Part shown: positions 16,190 to 25,902 of the stretch, in pieces
How the letters are laid out: the number at the start of each line of letters is the position of its first letter
Position numbering within the stretch: position 1 is the first letter of the stretch
DNA from: Planomonospora parontospora
GTDB taxonomy: Bacteria > Actinomycetota > Actinomycetes > Streptosporangiales > Streptosporangiaceae
Direction: 5' to 3'
NCBI GenBank assembly: GCA_014647935.1
Contig: BMQD01000002.1
Location: forward strand, 1-64,000
Length of the DNA: 64,000 bases
Program-made: the position numbers and the translations under genes
The notes under the pieces: model-generated
Seen by the model: the letters and a program-made list of their open reading frames with translations, nothing else
What the model was told of the DNA's origin: nothing
Databases searched by the model: none

Positions 16190-18730
16190 CTACCGGGCGA
16201 GGGTCCCGTTGAGGATGAAGCGCTCCGGCTTGGGGTTGGGGCCGGGCGCGTCGGCGCCGATGAAGCCGACGGTGACCGAGCGGCCGGGCTTGATCACGCG
16301 GTTCCACTCCAGGTTCTTCGCGGTCACCGTCGCGCCGTCCTGGGACAGCTCGGCGTTCCAGTGCCGGCGCACCTGCTGGCCGCCGAGGAAGGCCCACTTC
16401 AGGGTCCAGCCCTCGATCGGCTCGTCACCGGTGTTGGTGATGGTGATCTGGGTGTTGAACCCGTCGGGCCACTGGCCGTGGTTGGTGTAGGTCACCTTGA
16501 CGTCGCCCGACGGGACGGGGTCGGCGAGGAAGGAGGCGATCCAGGAGAGCGGGGAGTTCCAGTTGATGGTCAGCTCGTTGGTGGACCACGACTCGATGTC
16601 GTCGAGGTAGCAGAACTGCGGCTTGCAGCCCTGGAGCTTGGCCTGGGCGACCGGATCCTGGATGGCGGAGTTCGGGCCGCCCGACAGGGTGCCCTTCGGC
16701 GGGTTCGGCAGGTCGGGGTTGAGCTGGCGGGCGTACCAGCGGCTGTGCTGGTTCTTCGAGGCGACCTCGCCGTAGCCGGTGACGTAGGACTGGTTGAGCG
16801 CGTTGCGGCCCAGGATGTAGTCCATGCCCTCCAGCACGGCCTCGCGGTATTTCGCCTCACCGCTGATGTCGTGCGCCACGGCCATCACGACCATGTTGTT
16901 CAGGATGAGGTTGTTGGAGCCCCAGTCGAAGTCCGGCGGGTTGTACGGCAGGCCGTACGCGCTGGCCTTCTGCACCGCCAGGTACTTGTCCGCGCCCTCC
17001 AGCACCGAGGCGCGCACCCGGGCGCGGTCGGGCAACGCGTTGGGCACGACGGCGAGCTGGAGCCTGCCGAGCTGGGCGGTGTTGCCCCAGTCGAAGCCCC
17101 GGTCGCGCCAGATGTCGGCGGTGTGGTGCGGGGAGGCCAGCACGAAGTCCCTGAACTCCTTGTCGCCGGTGGTGATGTAGAGCTCGGCGGCGGCCCAGTA
17201 GAACTCGTCGGTCACGTCGTTGTCGGGGTAGGCGCCGCCGCCGGTGCCGTCGGCCGGGTCGGCGTAGCGGGCGGGGTCGGCCTTGGCCGCCGCCCACGCC
17301 TTCTTGGCCGCCGCGAGGTTCTTCGCGGCGAACGCGGCGTCGTACGGCGCGAAGAGCCGGGCCGCCTGGGCGGCGGTGGCCGCCAGGTTGAGGGTGGCGG
17401 CGGTGGAGACGGGGTGCAGCTCGCGCTTCTGCGGGTCGAGGTGCGGCAGGAGCGGCAGACCGGTCCAGGCCGCGTCGTGGATCTTGTGGTGCACCATTCC
17501 GGCGTGCGGTTTTCCGTCCGGGACCTGCATGCTGAGCAGGAACTCCTGCTCCCAGCGGGCCTCGTCGAGGATGTCCGGCACGCCGTTGCCGCTCTCGGGG
17601 ATGTCCAGGTCCCCGTCGCCGTGGGTGCCGTCGGCCTTGGCCCGCTCGAAGGTGGACATGATCTGGTGCACGGAGATGCCGCCGTTGACGACGTACTTGC
17701 CGTGGTCGCCCGCGTCGTACCAGCCGCCCCGGACGTCGAGGGTGTAGTCGCACACGCCGGCCTGGCAGGGCACCTGCGTGTCGCCCTGGTTCGGGGCGGT
17801 GCCCAGGTGGCCGGCGGGCCTACCGTACCCGGGGCGCAGGCCGTCGAGGATCTCGATGCCGCTGCGCTGGGTGTAGTAGAACTTCAGCGCGTCGGTCTTC
17901 AGGTCGTCGTAGAGGTCGGCGGCGATGTCGAACGGGCGGCTGGTCTCACCGTCGGCGGTGAGCGTGTAGCCGGTGCCGGCGGCCTCCACCGAGCCGAAGT
18001 CGATCGAGTGCACGTTCTGGCCGGAGCTCGCGTCCACGCCGCGCGGCACGGTCTCGCCCTTGGCGACCGTCTGGCCGTCGCGCTCCAGCTTCCAGTCGAC
18101 GGCCTCGGTCTTCTCGGTGACCAGGGTGGCGTTCTTCGGACCGGACGGCAGGTAACCGACCATGTTCACCCGGACGCGGGGCCCGGTGTCGGGGGTGTAG
18201 ACGTCGGGTTCGGCTCCGCCCTTGAGCGAGACGTTGTCCACGCAGAACCTCCAGGGGGTCGCGCTGCCGCCGACCTGGAAGGCCACCTGGGCGTTCGGCA
18301 GGTCCACGGGCGCGGTGAACGTGTACGAGTAGTCGTTGCCGGACACGCTCAGCTCGGGGTTGACCGCCAGGAACTGCGTCCACGGATCCACCGGGAGCTG
18401 GACCAGGGCCTTGGCGACCCTGCCGGGGGACGCGACGCCGTGGAACGAGAACTCATAGGTCTCGTCCTTGACCAGGGGGATGTCGTTCTGGCCGATGATG
18501 ACGTCCCACGGGTTGGCGGTCTCGCCGGGGATGTCGGCGCAGAGCCGTCCGTCGTCGAGCTCGAGCGTGGTGTTGGCGGTGCTCCACCAGGGAGCGGTGC
18601 CGGTGTCGAAGGTGCCGTTGACGATCTGCTCGGGCCCTTCGGCGGCGGCGGTCGCGGAGACCGGCGCCAGTGCGACCGCGGCCAGCGCGGTGGAGAGGCA
18701 GAGAGTGAGCCAGGCGGGGGGTCTGATCAC
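16190..18730 (-). CDS. Secreted modular GH9 cellulase (CBM4/9 - Ig - GH9 - CBM2)
   Basis: This is an extracellular endoglucanase/cellobiohydrolase-type enzyme acting on cellulose by inversion. The 846-residue precursor starts at GTG 18730 (GAAGGA eight bases upstream; an open frame 21 codons longer lacks one). A signal peptide (~1-34) is followed by a CBM4/9-like jelly roll (~38-180), an Ig-like CelD_N domain (~187-275), the GH9 barrel (~280-735) and a C-terminal CBM2 (~742-846, with WPDGF and GWTLKW). The GH9 motif [13 protein letters not shown] near residue 330 holds the Asp pair, and [11 protein letters not shown] near 720 the acid Glu. A perfect CebR box lies 36 bases upstream of the start, so induction by cellobiose is expected. 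Confidence 0.95.
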   Translation of the reverse strand: MIRPPAWLTLCLSTALAAVALAPVSATAAAEGPEQIVNGTFDTGTAPWWSTANTTLELDDGRLCADIPGETANPWDVIIGQNDIPLVKDETYEFSFHGVASPGRVAKALVQLPVDPWTQFLAVNPELSVSGNDYSYTFTAPVDLPNAQVAFQVGGSATPWRFCVDNVSLKGGAEPDVYTPDTGPRVRVNMVGYLPSGPKNATLVTEKTEAVDWKLERDGQTVAKGETVPRGVDASSGQNVHSIDFGSVEAAGTGYTLTADGETSRPFDIAADLYDDLKTDALKFYYTQRSGIEILDGLRPGYGRPAGHLGTAPNQGDTQVPCQAGVCDYTLDVRGGWYDAGDHGKYVVNGGISVHQIMSTFERAKADGTHGDGDLDIPESGNGVPDILDEARWEQEFLLSMQVPDGKPHAGMVHHKIHDAAWTGLPLLPHLDPQKRELHPVSTAATLNLAATAAQAARLFAPYDAAFAAKNLAAAKKAWAAAKADPARYADPADGTGGGAYPDNDVTDEFYWAAAELYITTGDKEFRDFVLASPHHTADIWRDRGFDWGNTAQLGRLQLAVVPNALPDRARVRASVLEGADKYLAVQKASAYGLPYNPPDFDWGSNNLILNNMVVMAVAHDISGEAKYREAVLEGMDYILGRNALNQSYVTGYGEVASKNQHSRWYARQLNPDLPNPPKGTLSGGPNSAIQDPVAQAKLQGCKPQFCYLDDIESWSTNELTINWNSPLSWIASFLADPVPSGDVKVTYTNHGQWPDGFNTQITITNTGDEPIEGWTLKWAFLGGQQVRRHWNAELSQDGATVTAKNLEWNRVIKPGRSVTVGFIGADAPGPNPKPERFILNGTLAR

Positions 18731-18765
18731 GGAGGGAGTCCTTCGGGAAGGGTGGCGCGACCGTG

Positions 18766-18779
18766 TGGGAGCGCTCCCA
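18766..18779. promoter_or_regulatory. CebR operator (cellulose-utilisation box)
   Basis: TGGGAGCGCTCCCA is exactly the 14-bp palindrome bound by the LacI-family repressor CebR of streptomycetes and relatives, which releases DNA on cello-oligosaccharides. Here the palindrome extends by one base on each side. It is 36 bases upstream of the GH9 cellulase start. No cebR gene is in the window. Confidence 0.9.
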
Positions 18780-19016
18780 CGTGTGGAGTCCACCGATTGT
18801 TTCCAGGCGGTTTCCGCCCCGTCAACGGAGCGGCGCCGCGATCTCCCGGCTGACCGGCCCGATGTCCGGTTTGCCCGATGAAACTTTCACGGACGGCGCC
18901 CGCCGCCGCACCCCGCCGACCCGTCCGCCGTGAGCGGTGCGGGGTGGGGTGGGGGACCCGGTGGGGTCCGGCGGTTCAGGGTGCGGGTCCGGACGATGCC
19001 GGAGGGCGGTGGCGGC

Positions 19017-19913
19017 TCAGGGCGCGGTCCAGTCGATGTCGGGGCCCTGCGGCACGATCCCGGTCGGATTGATGTTGGTCTGCGTCACGTAGTAGTGCCG
19101 CTTGATGTGGTCGAAGTCGGTGGTGTCGCGGAAGGCCGGGATCGCGTACAGGCGGCGCGCGTAGGCCCACAGCGCCGGGTGGTCGACCAGGCGGCGGATC
19201 GCGCACTTGAAGTGGGAGTGGTAGACCGCGTCGAAGCGGGCCAGCGTGGTGTAGGTCCGCACGTCGCTCTCGGTCAGCGCCTCGCCGTGCAGGTACGGCC
19301 GGCCGTCCGACAGCCGCTCCTCCAGCATGCCGAGCGTGGCGAAGACGCCGGTGACCGCCTCGTCGTAGGCCTCCTGCGAGGTGGCGAAGCCCGCCTTGTA
19401 GACGCCGTTGTTGAGCCCGTGGAAGACGACGTCGTTCAGCGCGTCGATCTGTCCGCGCAGCGGCTCCGGGTAGAGCTCGGGCGCGCCCTCGGCGTGCCAG
19501 GGCGCGAAGGCGGTCTCCAGGGTGAGCGTGATCTGCGGGTAGTCGTTGGTGACCAGGCGCCCCGCCGTACGGTCCCAGACGCAGGGCACGGTGTGGCGGC
19601 CCCGGTATCCGGGGTCGCTCGCCAGGTAGAGCTCGGAGAGGAACTCGGCCCCGGTGACCGGGTCGCCGCCGGGCACGCGCCAGCCGCGCTCGTCCCTGAT
19701 CGGGTCCACGATCGTCACGCCGACGACGTCCTGGAGGCCGAGCAACTCGCGGACGATGAGCGCGCGCTGCGCCCACGGGCAGGCGTAGGAGGCGTAGATC
19801 TGGTAGCGGCCGGGCTCGGGCGGGTGCTCGCCGCCCTCCTCGATCCGGGCGGTGAAGCGGTTGGGCTGGCGGACGAACCGCCCGTCGGCAGATGTCTCAC
19901 GTTCCAGCTTCAT
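19017..19913 (-). CDS. Glutathione S-transferase-like (Xi-class / hydroquinone reductase type) protein
   Basis: This 298-residue cytoplasmic oxidoreductase has the glutathionyl-hydroquinone reductase layout. A thioredoxin-like half has catalytic Cys in YASYACPWAQR (~41-51), and the helical half contains GLNNGVYKAGFA (~166-177). In glutathione-free actinobacteria such proteins probably act with mycothiol or another thiol, which is inference. The ATG start is clear. It is transcribed divergently from the MBL-fold gene, and the 104-base spacer holds a TAGAAC-type site at 19963-19976. Confidence 0.85.
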   Translation of the reverse strand: MKLERETSADGRFVRQPNRFTARIEEGGEHPPEPGRYQIYASYACPWAQRALIVRELLGLQDVVGVTIVDPIRDERGWRVPGGDPVTGAEFLSELYLASDPGYRGRHTVPCVWDRTAGRLVTNDYPQITLTLETAFAPWHAEGAPELYPEPLRGQIDALNDVVFHGLNNGVYKAGFATSQEAYDEAVTGVFATLGMLEERLSDGRPYLHGEALTESDVRTYTTLARFDAVYHSHFKCAIRRLVDHPALWAYARRLYAIPAFRDTTDFDHIKRHYYVTQTNINPTGIVPQGPDIDWTAP

Positions 19914-19962
19914 GGTTCCGACCGTACGGGGCCCGCCGCTTCCGCCCGCGAGGGGCCCCGCT

Positions 19963-19976
19963 TAGAACATAATTCG
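19963..19976. promoter_or_regulatory. Weak KstR-like half site in GST/MBL divergent promoter
   Basis: TAGAACATAATTCG keeps the TAGAAC half of the sites at 45447 and 54319, but the second half is AATTCG instead of GTTnnA. The overlapping GAAC-N8-GTTC also gives a small inverted repeat. It is suggestive only. Confidence 0.25.
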
Positions 19977-20017
19977 GTTCAGCGGGCACAATCGGGGGCG
20001 ACGAAGGGAGATCGGCG

Positions 20018-21079
20018 ATGACCATGGTGACGCCGGCCAGCGAGGCGCAGCGGGACGCGTGGCGGAGCAAGGCGCTGCCGGAGGTGGAGCGGGTCCGGCC
20101 GGGGCTGTGGTCGATCCCGGTGCCGCTGCCCATCCCGCTGCGCTACGTGCTGGTCTACGCGCTGGAGCTGCCCGGCGGGGTGGCGCTCGTGGACGCGGGC
20201 TGGAACACCGACGAGGCGTACGGCGCGCTGGCCGCCGGGCTGAAGGTCGCCGGATACGAGATGACCGACGTCAGGGCGGTGCTGGTCACCCACATCCATC
20301 CCGACCACTACGGCCTGGCCGGGCGGATCCGGGAGGTGTCCGGGGCCTGGATCGGGTTGCACCCGGCGGACGCGCGCCTGATCCACGGCCGCTACGACTC
20401 CGAGGCCGTCGACGCGCTGGTGGAGCAGGAGCGGGCGCTGCTGGAGCGCTCCGGGGTGCCCGCGGAGACCCTGGACGAGCTGGCCGGCGCCTCGCTGATG
20501 ATCCGGCAGTTCGTGACCATGGCCGGACCCGACCGGTTGATCGAGGACGGCGACCGCCTCGACCTGCCCGGCTGGGACCTGCACGCGATCTGGACGCCCG
20601 GCCACTCGCCGGGGCACCTGTGCTTCGCCGAGCGGGAGCGGCGGCTGCTGTTCTCCGGCGACCACGTGCTCGCGAAGATCACCCCGATCGTGGCCGTGCA
20701 CGCGCAGTCCGTGCCCAACCCGCTGGCCGACTACCTCGACTCGCTGGCGGCCGTGCGCAAGCTGGACGTGGACGAGGTGCTGCCCGCGCACGAGTACCGG
20801 TTCCTGGAGCTGGCCGAGCGGGTCGACCGCGTGACGGGCCACCACGAGGAGCGGCTGGCCGAGATCGAGGCGCTGGTCGGCGCGACCGGCGGGGGCGTCA
20901 CCTGCTGGGCCGCGGCCACCCGGCTGACCTGGTCGCGGCCGTGGGAGACCATCCCGCCGCACATGCGCCGGGCGGCCAACAACGAGACCCTGGCCCACCT
21001 GGTCTGGCTGGAGGCGCGGGGCCGCCTGCGCCGCGTCCCCGGCGGCCCGGACGAGCCCGAGCTCTGGTATCCCGCCTGA
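20018..21079 (+). CDS. MBL-fold metallo-hydrolase
   Basis: This 353-residue hydrolase of the metallo-beta-lactamase superfamily has the metal motif THIHPDHYG (~90-98), a later His in GHSPGHLCF (~196-204), Asp in SGDHV (~215) and His in PAHEY (~253). An extra ~80-residue C-terminal helical domain (WSRPWETIPPHMRR, ETLAHLVWLEARGRLRR) resembles the winged-helix tail of LACTB2/glyoxalase-II-like enzymes. That would suit thioester hydrolysis, but the substrate is inferred. GGGAG precedes the ATG. It is divergent from the GST-like gene. Confidence 0.85.
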   Translation: MTMVTPASEAQRDAWRSKALPEVERVRPGLWSIPVPLPIPLRYVLVYALELPGGVALVDAGWNTDEAYGALAAGLKVAGYEMTDVRAVLVTHIHPDHYGLAGRIREVSGAWIGLHPADARLIHGRYDSEAVDALVEQERALLERSGVPAETLDELAGASLMIRQFVTMAGPDRLIEDGDRLDLPGWDLHAIWTPGHSPGHLCFAERERRLLFSGDHVLAKITPIVAVHAQSVPNPLADYLDSLAAVRKLDVDEVLPAHEYRFLELAERVDRVTGHHEERLAEIEALVGATGGGVTCWAAATRLTWSRPWETIPPHMRRAANNETLAHLVWLEARGRLRRVPGGPDEPELWYPA

Positions 21080-21342
21080 TCCGCCCCCTGCCCCGGGGCG
21101 GGCGGTCGTCGGGCCGGTCGAGCCCGGCCCGTGGCCGATCCGCTTCCCGCCCCGGGGGCCGGGAGGGCCGAGCAGCCGTGACACACGCCGTGCACGCCGG
21201 ACCCGCTCCCCGCCCCGGGGGCCGGGGCTCCCCGCGGACCTCCGCGGCGATCCCCGGCGGCGGCCCTGCGGGGGTCCGCTCGCCCATTTCCATGTAAAGT
21301 AAGTAGGAAATGTTGACTTAGTGCTCCGAGGTGCGTACCTTC

Positions 21343-21417
21343 ATGGGCATGGGCCTTTACCTGACCCGGTGCGCACACGTGGACTTCTGCCGCGTCGTCA
21401 GCGCCCAGTGTCTGTGA
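21343..21417 (+). CDS. Cys-containing leader peptide of the organosulfur operon
   Basis: A 24-codon reading frame (a second in-frame ATG at 21349 would give 22) encodes a peptide with the core RCAHVDFCRVVSAQC. This fits the R-x-HVD-[LF]-x-R-x-x-S-x-x-C pattern of the short 'putative leader peptides' found upstream of sulfur-assimilation genes in actinobacteria. Three of 24 codons are Cys (residues 10, 16, 23). It lies 128 bases before the substrate-binding protein gene, with a hairpin in between (21445-21468). Translation-coupled sensing of cysteine supply is the natural hypothesis. TTGACT with TACCTT downstream could even make the second ATG leaderless. Confidence 0.75.
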   Translation: MGMGLYLTRCAHVDFCRVVSAQCL

Positions 21418-21444
21418 TCACGAGCTGACGCGAGTCCCGTCCCC

Positions 21445-21468
21445 GGCACGGCCGCCGCTGCCCGTGCC
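21445..21468 (+). promoter_or_regulatory. Candidate attenuator hairpin after the Cys leader peptide
   Basis: GGCACGG and CCGTGCC pair across a ten-base loop, 27 bases after the leader peptide stop codon and before the ABC transporter genes. It could serve as attenuator or anti-terminator partner. No T run follows, so the mechanism is open. Confidence 0.35.
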
Positions 21469-21544
21469 CTCCCTCATGACGTGAGCCCTCCGGCGTGCAC
21501 CGCCCGGCGCGAGCATGCCCAGATTCCGCAAGGACCCAATCCCC

Positions 21545-22561
21545 GTGATCAGAACCAGGCACGTCCTCCTATCCGTACTGCTGACCGGCTCCCTGACCGC
21601 CTGCTCCGCCGCCTCCGGGGCCACCGGGAACGGCGGTGAGGTGACCGAGATCCGCTACCAGGGCTGGGTCGGCCAGGTCACCTACCCCGAGCTCGCCGAG
21701 AGCCTGGGCTACCTCGGAGACCTCAAGCTGAAGTGGGTCGGCAACACGATCTCCGGCCCGCAGGACATCCAGGCGACCGCGACCGGCCAGGTCGACGCCG
21801 GCGGCGCCTTCAACGGCGCGATCGTCAAGCTCCGGGCCGGCGGCGCCCGGGTCAAGGCGGTGGTCGGCTACTACGGCGTCGACAAGGAGGCCTACACCGG
21901 CTTCTACGTGCTGGACGGCAGCACCGTCACGACACCGCGCGACCTGCTCGGCAAGAAGATCGGCGTCAACACCCTCGGCGCGCACAGCGAGGCCGTCACC
22001 AAGGAGTACCTCAAGCGGGGCGGCCTCACTCCGGAGGAGGTCGACAAGGTCGAGCTGGTCGTCGTGCCGCCGGTCAACACCGAGCAGGCGCTGCGGCAGA
22101 AGCAGATCGACGTCGCCTCGCTCAGCGGCATCCTCCGCGACAAGGCGCTGTCGCGCGGCGGGATCCACCCGCTCTACACCGACGTCGACCTCTTCGGGCC
22201 GTTCACCGCGGGCAGCTTCGTGCTCCGCGAGGACTTCATCGCGGAGAACCCGAACGCCACGAAGAAGTTCGTGGACGCCTTCGCCAGGGCGGTCGGGTGG
22301 ACGCAGTCGCGCCCGAGGGAGGAGGTGGTCGCCAAGTACAAGGAGATCATCGCCAAGCGCGGGCGGAACGAGGACGCCTCGGCCATCGACTTCTGGAAGA
22401 GCAGCGGGGTGGCCGGCAAGGGCGGGGTGATCGCCGACCGGGAGTTCCAGACCTGGATCGACTGGCTGGAGCGCGAGGGCGACGTCAAGCCCGGCCAGGT
22501 CAAGGTGTCCGACATCTACACCAACGAGTTCAACCCCTTCAGGCCCGGGAGCACCTCGTGA
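21545..22561 (+). CDS. Sulfonate-type ABC transporter substrate-binding lipoprotein
   Basis: This 338-residue extracellular receptor of the NitT/TauT/SsuA family would deliver an organosulfur compound to the transporter. The GTG at 21545 was chosen because the lipoprotein signal peptide starts there (VLLSVLLTGSLTAC, lipid-modified Cys near 19) and AAGGA lies ten bases upstream. An ATG 30 bases earlier has no ribosome-binding site. Family motifs include GQVDAGGAFNGAIVKL (~84-99) and the domain-swap region KKIGVNTLGAHSEAV (~138-152). It is the first structural gene after the Cys leader peptide. The ligand is not readable, and sulfonates, sulfate esters or sulfones are all possible. Confidence 0.88.
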   Translation: MIRTRHVLLSVLLTGSLTACSAASGATGNGGEVTEIRYQGWVGQVTYPELAESLGYLGDLKLKWVGNTISGPQDIQATATGQVDAGGAFNGAIVKLRAGGARVKAVVGYYGVDKEAYTGFYVLDGSTVTTPRDLLGKKIGVNTLGAHSEAVTKEYLKRGGLTPEEVDKVELVVVPPVNTEQALRQKQIDVASLSGILRDKALSRGGIHPLYTDVDLFGPFTAGSFVLREDFIAENPNATKKFVDAFARAVGWTQSRPREEVVAKYKEIIAKRGRNEDASAIDFWKSSGVAGKGGVIADREFQTWIDWLEREGDVKPGQVKVSDIYTNEFNPFRPGSTS

Positions 22562-22610
22562 ACCGGGACCTCGACCGGCGGCGTGCCCGGACGGCGCAGC
22601 AGGAGGAACG

Positions 22611-23495
22611 ATGACCGTCACCCCGACCCTGACCGAGACCCGGACGCACGGCCGGGCGGAGAACCCGACGGAGGACCCGGCGGAGAACCGGGCGGAGGTC
22701 CAGGCGAAGATCGGCATTCGCGACGTCGGCAAGGTCTTCCGGATCCGCGGGGCCGACCGGCCCTTCACCGCGGTCGACGGCGTCGACCTGGACGTGCGGG
22801 ACGGGGAGTTCCTCACCCTGGTCGGCCCGAGCGGCTGCGGGAAGTCCACCCTGCTCGACCTGATCGCCGGCCTCACCGCCCCGACCACCGGCCGGATCCT
22901 CATCGACGGCCGGGCCGTCACCGGCCCCGGCCTGGACCGTGGGATCGTCTTCCAGCAGTACGCCCTGTTCCCGTGGCGCACCGCCCTGGCCAACATCGAG
23001 TTCGGCCTGGAGGCGAAGGCCGTACCGAAGAAGGAGCGCCGGGAGCGGGCGCGGCACTACCTGGACCTGGTCGGGCTGACCGGGTTCGAGCACCGCTACC
23101 CGCACGAGCTGTCCGGCGGCATGCGCCAGCGGGTGGCGATCGCCCGCAGCCTCGCCTTCGACCCGGACGTGCTGCTGATGGACGAGCCGTTCGCCGCGCT
23201 CGACGCGCAGACCAGGGAGTCGCTCCAGGAGGAGCTGCTGCGCATCTGGGAGAAGACGAGCAAGACCATCGTGTTCATCACCCACGGCATCGACGAGGCC
23301 GTCTACCTCGGTCAGCGGGTCGCGGTGATGACGTCCCGGCCGGGCCGGATCAAGAAGGTCATCGACATCGAGTTCGACTCGCGCGAGGGCGACCTGCGCG
23401 CGGACCCGCGCTTCGGCGCCTACCGGCACGAGATCTGGACCCTGCTGCGCGACGAGGTCGCCGCGGCCCAGGAACAGGAGCGGACCATTGGCTGA
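22611..23495 (+). CDS. Sulfonate/nitrate/taurine-type ABC transporter ATPase
   Basis: The 294-residue ATP-binding subunit has Walker A GPSGCGKST (~74-82), signature LSGGMRQR (~165-172) and Walker B VLLMDEPFAALD (~185-196). The first ~35 residues are a Glu/Arg/Thr-rich extension not seen in typical SsuB/TauB. The ATG has GGAGGAACG directly ahead. Its last eight bases overlap the permease gene, indicating coupled translation. Confidence 0.93.
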   Translation: MTVTPTLTETRTHGRAENPTEDPAENRAEVQAKIGIRDVGKVFRIRGADRPFTAVDGVDLDVRDGEFLTLVGPSGCGKSTLLDLIAGLTAPTTGRILIDGRAVTGPGLDRGIVFQQYALFPWRTALANIEFGLEAKAVPKKERRERARHYLDLVGLTGFEHRYPHELSGGMRQRVAIARSLAFDPDVLLMDEPFAALDAQTRESLQEELLRIWEKTSKTIVFITHGIDEAVYLGQRVAVMTSRPGRIKKVIDIEFDSREGDLRADPRFGAYRHEIWTLLRDEVAAAQEQERTIG

Positions 23496-24444
23496 CACGC
23501 TCGCCGTCCCCGGCGGCTCGGGCGCCCGGACCCTCGCCGCAGGCGACCCGGAGGAGGCGGCCGGCGCCGCAACCGGAACCGGCCCCCCCGGTCCCGCCCC
23601 CGCGTCCACGCGGGGGGACGCGCCCACCGCCGACGACCGGGCGACCAACTTCTTCAGGGTCGCCGCCGGGACGCGCTTCCCGGCGCTGGCGCGGCCGGCG
23701 TTGCTGCTGCGCCGGACCGCGGCCCTGGCCCTGCTCGCCGCGCTCTGGGAGGTGCTGCCCCGGATCGGCGTGGTGGACCGGGTGTTCGCCCCGCCGCTGT
23801 CGGAGGTCCTGGTCGCCTGGTACGACCTGCTGGTCGGCGGGCAGCTCGTCGAGCACTTCCAGGCGTCCCTGATCAGGTCGCTGTCGGGCTTCGCCCTGGC
23901 CATCGCGCTGACCATCCCGCTCGGCCTGGCGATCGGCTGGTACCGGCCGGTCGCCGACTTCCTCAGCCCGGTGCTGGAGCTGTTCCGCAACACCTCGGCC
24001 GTCGCCCTGCTGCCCGTCTTCATCCTGATCTTCGGCCTGGGCGAGCCATCGAAGATCATCTTCGTGTTCTACGCCTGCGCCTGGCCGATCCTGCTCAACA
24101 CCATCAGCGGCGTGCGGACCGTGGAACCGCTGCTGGTCAAGTCGGCCCGGTCCATGGGACTCGGCCCCTTCCGCCTCTTCCAGAAGGTCATCCTGCCCGC
24201 CGCGGTGCCGACCGTCTTCACCGGCATCCGGCTGGCCGGGGCCTACTCGATCCTCGTGCTGCTGTTCGCCGAGATGGTGGGGGCCAAGGCCGGTCTCGGC
24301 TACCTCATCCAGGACGCCCAGTTCAGTTTCCGCATCCCCGACATGTACGCCGGGATCATCACCATCTCCGTGCTCGGCCTGCTGTTCAACCTGCTGCTCG
24401 TCACCGTGGAGCGCCGCTTCTCGACGTGGAGGACCACCTCATGA
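23488..24444 (+). CDS. Sulfonate/nitrate/taurine-type ABC transporter permease
   Basis: This 318-residue inner-membrane subunit starts at a TTG that overlaps the ATPase gene by eight bases. Residues 1-60 are a Gly/Ala/Pro-rich cytoplasmic tail. About six membrane helices follow, with the EAA loop near EPLLVKSARSMGLGPFRLFQKVILPAA (~212-238) that contacts the ATPase. The stop codon overlaps the ATG of the monooxygenase gene (ATGA), tying transport to desulfurisation. Confidence 0.92.
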   Translation: MADTLAVPGGSGARTLAAGDPEEAAGAATGTGPPGPAPASTRGDAPTADDRATNFFRVAAGTRFPALARPALLLRRTAALALLAALWEVLPRIGVVDRVFAPPLSEVLVAWYDLLVGGQLVEHFQASLIRSLSGFALAIALTIPLGLAIGWYRPVADFLSPVLELFRNTSAVALLPVFILIFGLGEPSKIIFVFYACAWPILLNTISGVRTVEPLLVKSARSMGLGPFRLFQKVILPAAVPTVFTGIRLAGAYSILVLLFAEMVGAKAGLGYLIQDAQFSFRIPDMYAGIITISVLGLLFNLLLVTVERRFSTWRTTS

Positions 24445-25769
24445 CCGCCCGCAAGCTGCACCTGAACGCCTTCCTGATGGGCGTCGGCCACCACGAGGCC
24501 GCCTGGCGGCACCCGCGGACCGAGCCCTCCCACCTCACCGACGTCCGGCACTACCAGCGGCTCGCCCTGGCCGCCGAGCGGGGCAGGCTCGACTCGGTCT
24601 TCCTGGCCGACGGCCTGGCCCTGCAGGGCGACGTCCGGCACAACGCGCTCGGCGGGCTCGAACCCCTCACCCTGCTGTCCGCGCTGGCCGCCGTCACCGA
24701 CCACGTCGGCCTGATCGCGACCGTCTCCACCACCTACAACGAGCCGTTCCACGTGGCCCGCAAGTTCGCCTCGCTGGACCACATCAGCGGCGGCCGGGCC
24801 GGGTGGAACATCGTCACCTCCGCCGGTGAGGCCGAGGCGCACAACTTCGGGATCGAGCGCCCCGCGCACGCCGAGCGCTACGCCAGGGCGGCGGAGTTCC
24901 TGGAGGTCGTCACCGGGCTCTGGGACAGCTGGGAGGACGACGCGATCCTGGGCGACCGCCGGAGCGGGCGGTACGCCGACACCGGCAGGATCCACCCCCT
25001 CGACCACGTCGGCGCCCACTTCCGGGTGCGCGGCCCGCTGAACACCTCCCGCCCCCCGCAGGGCCACCCCCTGCTGGTCCAGGCCGGGTCGTCGGAGGGC
25101 GGCAAGGAGTTCGCCGCCCGCTTCGCCGAGGCGGTCTTCACCGCCCAGCGGACCCTCGCCGAGGGCCGGGAGTTCTACGCCGACCTCAAGGGCCGCCTGG
25201 CCCGGTACGGCAGGCACGAGGACGAGCTGCTGGTCCTGCCCGGTATCTCCCCGATCATCGGCTCCACCGAGCGGGAGGCGCTCCGCCTGGAACGCGAGCT
25301 GGAGGAGCTCATCATCCCGGCGTACGGCCTCAGCCAGCTCTCCCACATGGTGGGCATCGAGCTGACGGAGGACGCGCTGGACCGGCCGCTGCCCGAGGTC
25401 TCCGCCGAGACGGAGGGGGCGCAGAGCCGCCGCAGGCTCGTCATCGACCTCGCCCGCCGGGAGCGGCTGACGGTGCGGCAGCTCCTCGGCCGCCTGGCGG
25501 GCGGGCGGGGGCACCGGGTCGTGGCCGGGACCCCGGAGCGGATCGCCGACGAGATCCAGACCTGGTTCGAGGGCGGCGCGGCCGACGGCTTCAACATCAT
25601 GCCGCCCCTCCTCCCGAGCGGCCTGGAGGACTTCGTCGACCACGTCGTCCCGGTGCTGCAGGCCCGCGGCCTGTTCCGCACCGAGTACGAGGGCCGGACC
25701 CTGCGGGAGAACTACGGGTTGGAGCGCCCCGCCTCCCGCCACGCGCGGAAGGTCGCGGTGGCCTCGTGA
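24441..25769 (+). CDS. FMN-dependent monooxygenase of the NtaA/SnaA/DszA/SoxA family
   Basis: This 442-residue bacterial-luciferase-like monooxygenase uses FMNH2 and O2. Its position in an operon with a sulfonate-type transporter and flavin reductases points to oxidative C-S bond cleavage, as in DszA or sulfone monooxygenases. Family features include SLDHISGGRAGWNIVTS (~114-130), HFRVRGPLN near 195 and WFEGGAADGFNI near 378. The ATG overlaps the permease stop. The organic substrate cannot be told from the sequence. Confidence 0.9.
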   Translation: MTARKLHLNAFLMGVGHHEAAWRHPRTEPSHLTDVRHYQRLALAAERGRLDSVFLADGLALQGDVRHNALGGLEPLTLLSALAAVTDHVGLIATVSTTYNEPFHVARKFASLDHISGGRAGWNIVTSAGEAEAHNFGIERPAHAERYARAAEFLEVVTGLWDSWEDDAILGDRRSGRYADTGRIHPLDHVGAHFRVRGPLNTSRPPQGHPLLVQAGSSEGGKEFAARFAEAVFTAQRTLAEGREFYADLKGRLARYGRHEDELLVLPGISPIIGSTEREALRLERELEELIIPAYGLSQLSHMVGIELTEDALDRPLPEVSAETEGAQSRRRLVIDLARRERLTVRQLLGRLAGGRGHRVVAGTPERIADEIQTWFEGGAADGFNIMPPLLPSGLEDFVDHVVPVLQARGLFRTEYEGRTLRENYGLERPASRHARKVAVAS

Positions 25770-25902
25770 GCGCGCCGCGGGACGACGGGGCCACGGGCCG
25801 CGAGGGCACGGGGCCACAGGCACGCGAGGGGACGGGAAGAACACGGACGCCCGGCGGGGCGGGAAGAGCGCGGGGACGGGACCGGGAGACGGGAGGAGAG
25901 CG

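Noticed and set aside
16361-18853. Long + strand open frame opposite the GH9 cellulase
   Set aside because: Antisense shadow. The minus strand carries clear CBM, GH9 and signal peptide features.
21080-21342. Riboswitch (for example SAM or cobalamin type) before the sulfur operon
   Set aside because: I could not recognise a conserved riboswitch core. The leader peptide explains the leader better.
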